DNA from: Heliocidaris erythrogramma
Lineage: Eukaryota; Echinodermata; Echinoidea; Camarodonta; Echinometridae
Direction: 5' to 3'
Assembly: GCA_025617745.1 (NCBI GenBank)
Contig: CM046868.1
Location: 16,682,615 to 16,746,614, forward strand
DNA: 64,000 nucleotides
Part shown: in pieces, positions 53,967 through 64,000 of the stretch
How the letters are laid out: each line of letters starts with the position of its first letter
Numbering within the stretch: position 1 is the first letter of the stretch
Position numbers and translations under genes: made by a program
Notes under the pieces: model-generated
The model's database searches: none
What the model saw: only the letters and a program-made list of their open reading frames with translations
What the model was told of the DNA's origin: nothing

Positions 53967-55488
53967 AATAATAATAAGAAATAATAATAATAATTTATAT
54001 TGCACAATTTCTATATACATGTAGATACTCAAAAGCGCATAAAAAAAACAAACAAATACGAAGAATAAAAACAGTGCCCTCAATCAACCATTACCATTTA
54101 CAAATAGACGACATCATTTCAGTAGCCTAATCAATTTTCACTATTAAAGTACATGTAGCTACTAGTTGATGATCAATTTGAATCACTTACTGTTTTTAAG
54201 TTTGACATGTATTGCCCATGCTGTTAAAAAGTCTTTTAAACTCACCCAGAACATTAAAGCATCCACTGTCCACACACAACATGTATCTCCCACCTTGGTA
54301 CATATTTTTAAGAAAAAAAAAGCAGTTCACATACATCTATTTTTAAATACATTTAACAAATTTGTGATTACATTCTATGTTTTCTTTTTTTTTTCTTTAC
54401 ATGTGATGAACATCCTTTGTAAGTTTCTGTTTTATACTTTAGAGACAGGCCATTTTTTTCTTATGATTTGATGATTTTAATAGAAATTCAAAAGCATTGT
54501 CCTCTAAAGAGGAAAATTAAATATATCCAATTGTTAATCTCTCAAAATATATCCCTAGAATGGTCAAAGCAATTTGTAGTTCTCCTCTACCAATATTTCA
54601 CTGCAATATGCCCTGTTGAGAAAATTAATTTCATTCATTGAACTTTCATACCCCTAAATTTACATTTTATATGAAATGTACATATATCTCTCCAAATGAT
54701 TTCCTGGATTCCACTTACATACATGTACATGTACATGTATAACACATACACATGCAGTTTCATTCACATTTTATAATCTGTAAATCTTACTGTATATCCA
54801 CCATATCAACATAATTTGAAGTAGATAAACAAAACCTCACTAGCTATAAACTGTATACCAGTACTTCCGAAGTGGTGGATTGTCCTTTTATCATGTATAA
54901 ACTGTCACCTGATGATCAGAGACAGGAAAACCCAGTTTCAGTGAGCTATTAAAGGCCAATAAACAAAATTATGTATAAAAGCTGAGAGCTTTAAGAGAAT
55001 AATGGACACTTTTGGCTCTTGCTCAATGTCCTAATATGCTCTGATTTTAACAAATCAAATAGATATTTACAATGGAGGTCCTCATTTCTTTAAAGTACAC
55101 TCTAAAGGTGAACTGCTTTACTAATACTTAACCCCCACCCCCTCAACAGAAGGGCAAAATAAAGAAGAGATGGTAAAATAAAGTGAAGAAAGGGGTGAGA
55201 GAAAGGGAGAGAGAGAGAGAAAGAGACAGGAGAAGAAATTCTGAAATGCAGAAAATTTCTGTTTGAGAACGATACTGGCAATTTTAAATGGTTGGACAGA
55301 ATCAGCAAATAAGTTATTACATGTACATGCAGTTTTTATTTTCAATGTTCATTTTGGCTTGAAAAATCTTCAATGAAAGTGAACTTTACAATGGACAATC
55401 TATATGTATAAAGCTTTTTAGAATCTTTAAGAAGTCTGTTTGAATTTTGTTCAGGATTTATATGCCCCATGCAATTAAATGAATTCAA
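53967..55488. other. No gene; L2-type tail at left, AT-rich remainder
   Basis: 53969-54040 (ATAATAATAATTTATATTGC.. AAAAGCGCAT) reads on the minus strand like an L2 3' tail ending in (ATT)n. 54050-55488 is AT-rich with a GA-rich run (55195-55230); the small frames have no motifs. Confidence 0.5.
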
Positions 55489-56290
55489 TACAGTCATACC
55501 TGCTTTAGCAACTACACTGTACATGATCTATATAGAAAGACCACCTGTCTATAAGGACCACACATTGTTACCCTTAAATGAATTTCCTCATTGATAAATG
55601 TCCTGAAGTAACCTGTACATAAAGACCATCTGCTCACGAAGGCTTCCTTGAGTGGTCTTACATACATGTATATTTGATTGACTCAAACCTGCATCAGAAA
55701 AGCCTAGATTTTCACCTAGAGTTACTTTCCCCACAGAAAGAACAGGAGAATATTTACTGTATTTCAGGCTTGCTTAGTCCTATAAACCAAAGTTAACTTG
55801 AGCTTAAAACCTGGCACCAAATAGTACAAAACAACTTGTTAATCACTGTGATGGTCTTATCAAACTTACAGGCCCAAATTCATAAAGGAGGTTTGGTTTA
55901 AACCACGGTTTCCGATCCAATCATATATTTTCTTTATTTTTGAGCGCGCGCATGGGCAATGTGCACTTATTTACGCTTATTTTAGTAGCTTACACAGGTT
56001 TAAACCTTACCCATGGTTTAAACCTCCTTTGTGAATTCGGGCCATAGGGTATTGCAAAGGGGCAATTCCATGGTAACGGAAGGACAATCAGACACAAAGT
56101 GGTATATGAATGTCCTTCAGTTACCATGGAATTGCCCAAAAGCATTCACAGATCCATGATTTTGATGAGAAGGGCATACATACACAAAACCTGAAACAGT
56201 GAAACCTGTATAAAGACCACTTAAGGGAGACACAAAAGATGGTTTGTATCTTATAGGCAGGTGGTCTTTTATACTGTCAGAACTCTTTAT
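55489..56290. mobile_element. Cluster of MITEs
   Basis: Four pieces. 55491 onward: TACAGTCATACCTGCTTTAG, a CAGTCAAACCTG-family end. 55871-56043: GGCCCAAATTCATAAAGGAG with complement GGCCCGAATTCACAAAGGAG, 173 bp. 56060-56137: GGGCAATTCCATGGTAAC palindrome, 78 bp. 56190-56275: GTGAAACCTGTATAAAGACC with GGTGGTCTTTTATACTG, another relative of the first. None encodes a protein. Confidence 0.75.
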
Positions 56291-56590
56291 CGACCACAAA
56301 TTTTAATCCTGAAGCGCCACTTTGTATGGAGTACAATGTTCCATTAAAGATGTAGCTGAGTTCTGGTCACTCGTGAGTAGACAACTCGATGCACCCATAC
56401 GCCCTCGCCCAGATTAGGTCTCGCGCAGAACCAAACCCGAAGTCCGGTTCCGCACAATAATTTTCATGTTATCCTTTACTTCCTTCCTACCCCTTAAAGC
56501 ACAATGAAACCCCAAACTTGTATTCCCTTCAACAGAAGCAGAAAAATCTTAGAAGCATATCACTAAAAGTTTGGGGACAAACGGATAAAG

Positions 56591-59474
56591 AACTAGAAAT
56601 GTCCACTGCCGCGCAATCCGAATGTATCCCCCGGCACTGGCAGCGATTCGAAGGAGGGACAAAGAACCTCCCCTAATCTACAATGTTTGTAGATTAGAGT
56701 ATAATTCATCTCTATAGAAAATTCGAAAGAAATCTGTCAAGAAATGTGACCTCAGAGCACACACAAAATATCCACTAAAATATGACTTTTGACACTATGA
56801 AAGATGGAACACTGGATGCAGCATCACCAAAAACTGTAGAGGTCTAGAGTAATCTATGAAGGACCTCTATACAAAATCTGAAAGAAATCAGTCAACAAAT
56901 GTGTCCTCCAGAATGCATGCAACCAAAATATGACATTTGACCATATAAAAAGTGGAAGAAATCTATCAAGAAATGTGGAAGTTAGAGCCCACAAGACATA
57001 TGACCTTTGACACTATAAAGGACAGAACAATGAGGGCAGCATCACCAAAAAGTAAAGATTATACCAATTTTTTTTTTCTAAATGCATGTTCAATGATCGA
57101 TATATTGTATTTGTTTTCTTTCTAAAAAAAAGGAGCCTTTGCTCTGTTATTCCGATTTTAAGAAGACCTTATATTGTTTAAAAGTATAATTGGTCTATGT
57201 AAACTCTGTTCTTTAGTTCCTTTTTGTCTGAATATTATATACACTGTATTATGATTTAATGTGATATTAATGTATCTTTCAAGACGAAGGAATAATATAT
57301 TACTTGAAAGAAAAAGCTCTTTATTATTACTATAATATATTATATGAAAGAAAATAGTTATATGTCCAACGATTGATGCACTGTATTTTCTTTTCATCGA
57401 AAAATAATTATGGATAATTTCAGAGAATTTTATAATTTTTACTGGTATTAATGTATTTCATTAAGTTTATTTTGTATATGCAAATTATTTTATATGTGAC
57501 TTATCATGATTGTTTCTTGAAATGTAATATTGTTCTTGAGAGGAAGCAATAAAATATTATTCAAAACAAAAAAAATACCAAGTTACATCTTCATGGAAAA
57601 TTTGAAAGAAAATCCATCGAGAAATGTGGCCTGCAGAGTGCACTCACACCATTCTCCAAAGTATGACCTTTGACCCTATAAAAGACGCGACACTGGTGGC
57701 AGCATCACCAAAAACTTCTAGGTTTTTAGATTACACCAAGAGACACCTTCATGCAAAATTTGAACGAAATTCATCCAGAAATGCAGAAGAGTGCACAAAA
57801 TTGGCAAATGACCTCACGCCATCCTCCAAAGTATGACCTTTGACCCTATAAAAGACGGGACACTGGTGGCAGCATCACCAAAAACATACACTGCCATACA
57901 AAACAGTGCAAGAAATGGACAAATGACCTTTGACCCTATAAAGGACGGAACAATGAGGGCAGCATCACCAAAAAGTAAAGATGTGTAGATTATACCAAGT
58001 TACATCACCATACAAAAATTGAAAGAAATCCATCAAGAAATGTGGCCTGCAGAGTGCACTCACACCATCCCCTAAAGTATGAACTTTGACCCTATAAAAG
58101 ACTATCCCCTGAAGTATGACCTTTGACCCTATAAAAGATGGGACACTGGTGGCAGCATCACCAAAAACTATAGGTTTTTAGATTACACCAAGAGACACCA
58201 TGCAAAAATTTGAACGAAATCCATCAAGAAATGCAGAAGAGTGCACGAAATGGACAAATGACCTTTGACCCTATAAAGGACGGAACAATGAGAGCCGCAT
58301 CACCAAAAAGTAAAGATGTGTAGATTATACCAAGTTACATCACCATACAAAAATTGAAAGAAATCCATAAAGAAATGTGGCCTGCAGAGTGCACTCACAC
58401 CATCCCCTGAAGTATGAACTTTGACCCTATAAAAGATGGGACACTGGTGGCAGCATCACCAAAAAACTATAGGTTTTTAGATTACACCAAGAGACAACTT
58501 CATGCAAAATTTGAACGAAATCTGTTGAGAAATGAGACCGTCAGAGCGCACACAAGAGCGCACACAAGACATCTATCAAAATATAACATTTGACCCTACA
58601 GTGTATGTTTTCCTTTGTTGCTGTATATGTGTTACATTTAATTGTTTCTTATATTTATGTATTTTCTTGATTTATACCAGAAAGGTGATCCGACAAAAAC
58701 TGTAGCCGGTAGAGCGCTCACAAGAAATTCTTTACTATTTCTTTTAAAAATATGGTTACCATGGCAACGATGACTCCACCCACACCAAAAACAATAGGCG
58801 TCTGCATCTTACCATAATGCACCTCCATGCAAAATTTTAAGGTGATCTGACAAGAACTGCAGCCGGTAGAGCGCTCACAAGAAAGTCTTTACCATTTCTT
58901 TAAAAAATATGGTAACCATGGCAACGATGACTCCACCCACACCAAAAACATTAGGCGTCTTCATCTTACCATAATGCACCTCCATGCGAAATTTGAAGGT
59001 GATCCGACAAGAACTGCAGCCGGCAGAGTGCTCACAAGAAAATCTTTACTATTTCTTTAAAAATATGGTTACCATGGCAACCATGACTCTGCCCACACCA
59101 AAAACAATAGGCTTCTCCATCTTACCATAATGCACCTCCATGTGAAATTTGAAGGTGATCCGACAAGAACTGCAGCCGGCAGAGTGCTCACAAGAAAATC
59201 TCTGAGGCGGACGCGGCGGAACACTAGTTCGGGGGATACAATAATACATGTGATTTATAAGGCGCCAAATCCATTTAAACTTAAATGCTCAAGGCGCACA
59301 GGTGAAAGGAGAGAAAAGGAGAGAAAAGGAGAGATACATGTCCATACAAAGTTTGAAAGAAATCGTTCGAGAAATGTGACTGCTAGAGCGTACACAAGAA
59401 TGTGACGCCGCGGCGGCAGTGGCGGCACGCTGCTGAATCCAAAGTATCCTCCGGCATTCTGCTGGGGGATACAA
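56591..59474 (+). mobile_element. Helentron-like element, family 2 (copy b, composite)
   Basis: Starts AACTAGAAATGTCCACTGCC, subterminal motif at 56623, final hairpin GTATCCTCCGGCA-TTC-TGCTGGGGGATAC (59444-59472). The interior has the 150-bp monomers (56700-58570) and a second monomer type of about 157 bp with GGTTACCATGGCAAC at about 58754, 58909 and 59067 and CAGCCGGTAGAGCGCTCAC. A first end, CGGACGCGGCGG..CGGGGGATACAATAA near 59206-59232, then a short L2-tail-like piece and a GGAGAGAAAA run (to 59330), precede the last monomer, so two elements appear fused. Confidence 0.72.
57068..57574 (+). mobile_element. Poly(A)-tailed retroinsertion with 7-bp target duplication
   Basis: 507 bp of AT-rich DNA flanked by ATACCAA (57061-57067, 57575-57581), interrupting a satellite monomer. 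It ends in an A-rich tail, with the polyadenylation signal AATAAA at 57548-57553 about 20 bp upstream. It looks like the 3' end of a transcript or LINE copied in by LINE machinery. No coding frame is recognised. Confidence 0.82.
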
Positions 59475-59837
59475 TAAAAAAGTTATCAAGATTTTAAAAA
59501 CCTAAAATTGCTAAATGAAAGTGGCAACATACTCATTATGCTAATGAGATGCTATGATGTTTTTATGCTCTCTCTTTATAGGTAGTACATAAGAAAATTA
59601 TCACATTTCAGCTTTTAACAAAGAAAATTGAATTATCAACATTGTGCTTGAAATATATTGTGAGGAACAAATTTATGAACACCTATAATACAACATTATT
59701 TGTATAAGGCAATCAGAAAGTATAGCAGATTTACATCAAAGCAGCTCATTAGCATAATGATGACATTGCTGATTTCAGATCTCCATTCATTTAGCGAATT
59801 TAGGATTTCAAATATTCATAAGGTTTTATTAGTTGCA

Positions 59838-60031
59838 GACCTGCCAACCCTGAAACCCAAGAAACAGGGATACATGACAAGGTAGAGCCTGAAAAGAGGG
59901 ACATTTCTGAGTTTCCTATATTACTATGTATAGACAGATTTTTGCAAAAATATGGACACAGTGGTAAAAGTGGCTCTTTCTTTTACCAAAAAATCGGGAT
60001 TGTCCCTATTAAATAGGGACGGTTGGCAGGT
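59838..60031. mobile_element. Small TIR element
   Basis: ACCTGCCAACC at left and GGTTGGCAGGT at right, 11-bp perfect ends, about 194 bp, with CAGGGA and TCCCTATTAAATAGGGA inside. No clear target duplication. Confidence 0.65.
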
Positions 60032-60039
60032 ATGTAGTT

Positions 60040-60706
60040 GTCCGTTTTTCCTCAACCTTTCACTGATATGCTTCTTTGATTTTTCTGCTTCTATCAAAAT
60101 GCATTTACCGGTATTTGGGCGGTTTCATTTTCCTTTAATGGCAAGTTGCTCTGAAAGAAAGAGGAAAAATCAGAGAAGCAGATTGGTGCAAGTTTGAATG
60201 AAATCGGACAAGCAATAAGAAAGTTATTAATTTTGTGAAAGTTGTAATGACTATACATATATAGGAATTTCAAATTGGCTGAATAGGTAATGTCACTGTG
60301 ATGTAGTGGCAGACAACTCCCCATTTGCTCCAACAAACAAAACGACTAAAAAAAAATTTTCAACATGTATTACTCAGTAGGACCTTTTTCTGTCATGAGG
60401 ACCTATAACAATATGCTATCTACAATATAATTTGAGTACAGCCCTGAGGGTAAAGGTGCTTTTGAGAAAAACACAAATTAATGATATCTTTGTGTATGAT
60501 AAACGGGAGAGTTGTCCACAATTATGTCACAATCAACTCACCAAATTGCAAATTTGAGATTTGCATAGATGTAGTGATCTCATTTTTCAAACATTCACAA
60601 CTTTCTTATTCCATGTCCGATTTTTTCAAACTTTCACCATCCTGTTTTCTTATTTTTCTGCTTTCACACAAATCATGTTGTTACCAGAGTTGGATTGCCC
60701 TTTAAC
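60040..60706. mobile_element. TTAA-family MITE (with a fragment of a second)
   Basis: 60117-60706 is a reverse-complement relative of 25085-25572, with the right end GGATTGCCCT followed by TTAA. 60040-60135 ends GGTTTCATTTTCCTTTAA, which resembles the right end of the 18807-19376 foldback family, so two TTAA elements abut here. Confidence 0.6.
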
Positions 60707-60864
60707 TGGTGACCTATAGAATGCCAGGTAAATTTATTTTTTTCAGGTGATTGGTACACTTTAATAGTTAGGTGGTCTTTCTAGATTCTATACTATTTAA
60801 GCAGATTCTATGGTCATTGGTCAAAATTAAGAGCATGAAATCAAATCTTACAGAGTTGCCTACA

Positions 60865-61333
60865 GGGCACACATAAGTAATTCATCCGCTCGCAATGCAT
60901 GCCGGTGAGGCGGAGCAAAGATTATTTGAAATTAATTAATTAGAAATATTCATATAAAATCGATTAAATTTCCTTAGTAAATTTAAAAAGCGTAAATGGT
61001 GTTTGATAGACATACTCTTTCCAATTTGACACCTTAGCTGAAGTTGGCTAGCCTTTTATTATTTTTAAAGGATTTATTTTATCACTGGTGCACTTCCACT
61101 GTTTCCATGTGCGAATGGGCGGAAATTTCGGCTAGCCTTGTTTCAGCCTAAATATCTTATTTTATCGCCGGGAAAGTGCCCAAATAAGGTACTTCATTTG
61201 GGAGATTTATATATTTTGTCTCTGTTCTGTGAATTTAAACGATTTCTACTGAGCGATGTTCAAAATATGATGTTTAGACAACTTTCGTTATAACACGTAA
61301 GTGAATGGGGCCGTTAATTACTTATGTGAGCCC
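60865..61333. mobile_element. TIR element with TACA target duplication
   Basis: GGGCACACATAAGTAATT at left and AATTACTTATGTGAGCCC at right, one mismatch in 18, with TACA on both sides (60861-60864, 61334-61337). 469 bp, no coding domain. Confidence 0.8.
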
Positions 61334-61780
61334 TACAGTGTATAAAATAAAAAGGGCTTATCCCTCTAGAGTCTAGATCTGACAAGGCATAAATTTCTCA
61401 AACCCAAATTTACTCACCAAAAGTAAGCCAGTAACTACATGTATATAGAGAATTGACAACTACATGTATTACACTCAATAATGCCCATTAACAATATTCA
61501 GGTTGTTTTTAAATTCTATTCTAATATATTTAGCATTTTTAATTATTTATTAGATTATTGTATCATCTTCATGATAATTGTTATACTATGACAAGCAACC
61601 CATTCTACAAAAAGAAATGGGGGGCATGTCCCTTTACAGGAAACCCTTAAAACATTTCCCATTTTCATTTCAATTGTCTTCTTTATCTTAGATATATTAT
61701 GACTTTTGTCTCCTAAATAAAAAAAGATGACTTTTACTTATTCTTGAAATTCTTTCCACATATTCAAAGTCCTACTCAAG

Positions 61781-62104
61781 CAGGGTTCCCACAGAAATGT
61801 CAGAACCAAATTCCATGACTTTCCATGACTTTCCGTAACCCATTTTTAACTTTTTCCATGACCAGATAAGTACAATTTTGGTAAGGGTTGCAGCATTAAA
61901 ATGGCATACGAATACCACACAGAGATATATATTTTGTTTGTTATGGAAGACTGCCATAGCTACACATGGCCTACACACACAATCAATTTTCATGACTTTC
62001 CATGATTTTGGAATATTTTTCTTCTTTTCCTTATGACTTTTCATAAGAATTTATTTTTAATTTATTAAATTAAATTTTATTTAATTAATTTATTGGGAAT
62101 CCTG
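61781..62104. mobile_element. Small hAT-like element
   Basis: CAGGGTTCCC at left and GGGAATCCTG at right, flanked by TCAAG (61776-61780, 62105-62109). The interior repeats CCATGACTTTCCATGAC, as in the 12101-15108 relic, so it is probably a related non-autonomous copy. Five-base target duplications suggest the hAT5 group. Confidence 0.72.
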
Positions 62105-62109
62105 TCAAG

Positions 62110-64000
62110 ATACTGATAGCATACTGAGTGAGGAGTGCTAGTTCCCACCCTGGATCCGCCACTTGCATCACTCACAGGCCCATGACTATGTGGGACTATA
62201 TGGAGCATATTTATTGCTACACTAGGAAGCAGAACATCCTAGCCAAGTTAGATATCCAATAAGAAATGCACCTTTTCAGGCCCTAATTTTTGTAGATGGG
62301 GAAGAGCACTGTGCATTACTTATTCTCTTTTTATAATATGTAAATTATTATTTGACTTTCATTATCAATATACATGTATGACAGTATTTTTGACAATAAT
62401 AAGTGTCATCATCAATGGCTGTTTGCAATTAATTTACAGCTATTTGCAAGCAAGTACAGCCAGCAAGCAAAAAATAATTGCCACATTCCATTCTGAGTGA
62501 GTTTTTGGACAGGTTACAACAGTACAATTGACCAATTAATACATTTATAAAAATAACAGTAATAATAATATGTTTTGTTTACCCAGGGTAGCCTAATCAG
62601 TATAAAGTACTAAACACTGTGTGAGTGTTCTCCTGGCTTTAGCATGGCAACAACCTTCCAGACCTGTACCCACTTACTACACCTGAGAAAATTTCAGATT
62701 TTATTTCACCGCAAAATTTAAGAACAGCGGACTATTTCTCTCTTTATTTTTAAATTTTGGTTGCCTAACCAATCTTAATATCAGCATTTTGCAAGAGCAC
62801 ATCTTTACTGGAAATTGATAGGCTTTTTTTGAGCAGTAATATAATTATTGATAATCATTTACCTTGAAATGATTTCTTCACATAACTAATAAATAATTTG
62901 TTCAAACTTGGTTGAAAATTTGTTACGAGTCAAATTGCACCCTAGCAAACTACCCAACCCCCCCCCCCCCCCAACTTTCAAATTCTCTGATTCTCTGGCT
63001 CAGCCAAGTTCTCATAGAAATTCAATTGTAGTCAAATGGAGATAGGGGCGGGGGGCTGCAGCTCCTCCCAATCACAAAATAATTTTTACAATTCAGATAT
63101 TTGCACAACTGTCACCTCATAATTTGGGAGGCTGTGTTTCGTCAAATATCCTCTACATGTATGTACATGTACCTCAATACATAATACATGTACATGTATG
63201 TATTTTGATTAGGAAATAATCTTTTCTAGAATAGAAAATTAGTCTTTTTCTATTTCGTCACTTGCACGCAATAATTAGAAACGGTGATTCGGTCAACAAG
63301 ATTTCCAACTATATATATCCTCATACTGGGGCAGCACTGAGCTGAGGAGCCCAAATTCAAATATATTATTTCATGCATTATCTAGACCTAGTGTATTTTG
63401 ATGACAAAATAGTAGTAATACTTTTCAAATAATAATATGTCAATTTTCCTTTTTTACTGGCTCGCTTCACTCAGTTGCAGAGTTTAGAAATAGGGTGGTT
63501 GATACTCGGATATTTACATTGTAGGCAAGAGGCATTATAAGCTCCATTCACAAAAAAGTGGCTGCATCTTGCAGACTTTTAAGTCCAACTAGCAATGCAG
63601 CTGCCTGTTCCTGTATTCTCATCATGCTCATAACGATATGGAAAAATATTGATAATCACTGCCATACAGGAATCGTACTAAGTACTATGAGCAGTTCTAT
63701 TATAAAAAAATGCACTTACAACAGTGACAACGTTATTGTATGTTGCAAGTTGAAGTTGGTTATATCAAATGACACTCACGGAACCATCACCATGTGGCAC
63801 TCATCCAATGTACTAGGTTATGATCATAACCTCGTACTCCTCTGTCATTACGGGTACGCTGAAACTAAGTTTCACCTAACTCCCGCTCTTGAACCTCACC
63901 ATGAAGTAAATTATTTACTCCAGAGGGGTGACTAGGTATTGAAGCTAGGTCTACATGTGTAGCTGTTAATAATGATTAATTTTTCAAAATTAATTATAAA
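62110..64000. other. No gene recognised
   Basis: AT-rich DNA with a poly-C run near 62959-62973 and a palindromic ACATGTACATGTA cluster near 63160-63200. The 125-codon plus frame at 63558-63935 has no hydrophobic, zinc-finger or catalytic pattern I recognise and no splice context; I leave it uncalled. Confidence 0.45.

Noticed and set aside
63558-63935. 125-codon plus-strand frame as a gene
   Set aside because: No recognisable motif, and a frame of this length is expected by chance in 64 kb.

Overview
This is animal nuclear DNA, AT-rich and almost entirely non-coding, most likely from a marine invertebrate deuterostome such as a sea urchin. That guess rests on the repeat types seen: DIRS-type retrotransposons, a TTAA-flanked element carrying a THAP finger (Kolobok-like), a tRNA-headed SINE, an L2/CR1-type LINE tail, tandem-repeat elements rich in TGACCTTTGACC, and many poly-C/poly-G and ACATGTAC runs. 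I see no bacterial-type operon, no CRISPR array, no rRNA, no true tRNA and no host gene that I can name.

The window is best read as layered mobile elements. (1) 4816-10619 is a nearly complete DIRS-type tyrosine-recombinase retrotransposon (DIRS-A, minus strand), with inverted terminal repeats, an internal complementary region (ICR), an open gag frame, an open YR frame with a complete catalytic set, and an RT/RNase H frame broken by two in-frame stops. (2) 11.1-21.2 kb holds DNA-transposon relics: a Helentron-like tandem-repeat element, a hAT-like relic (12101-15108) with a zinc-finger exon and a mariner-derived foldback nested in it, two TTAA-flanked giant foldbacks, and a Kolobok-like element with a THAP domain. 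(3) 21.7-26 kb has a SINE, TTAA MITE copies, homopolymer tracts and another Helentron-like element.

(4) 27.0-38.7 kb is a three-level nest. A Helentron-like element was split by DIRS-C, and DIRS-C was then hit in its own terminal repeat by DIRS-B, a member of the same family. Both insertions look like exchange at an AAA trinucleotide without target duplication. DIRS-C has lost its recombinase and ICR; DIRS-B is full length but frameshifted. (5) 38.7-50.9 kb has a second SINE with a 7SL-like head, several MITEs, a perfect 22-bp hairpin, a solo LTR of Gypsy type with an exact 5-bp target duplication (43890-45243), and three larger TIR elements. (6) 50.9-59.5 kb has two copies of a second Helentron-like family, built of about 150-bp monomers in a trimeric higher-order repeat; one carries an L2/CR1-like LINE fragment and the other a poly(A)-tailed retroinsertion with a 7-bp target duplication. 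(7) 59.5-64 kb holds MITEs, a small hAT-like element and unassigned AT-rich DNA.

The DIRS genes work as a set: gag packages the RNA, RT/RNase H copies it, the ICR templates joining of the two ends into a circle, and the tyrosine recombinase inserts the circle without cutting staggered ends. Everything else appears to depend on proteins encoded elsewhere.
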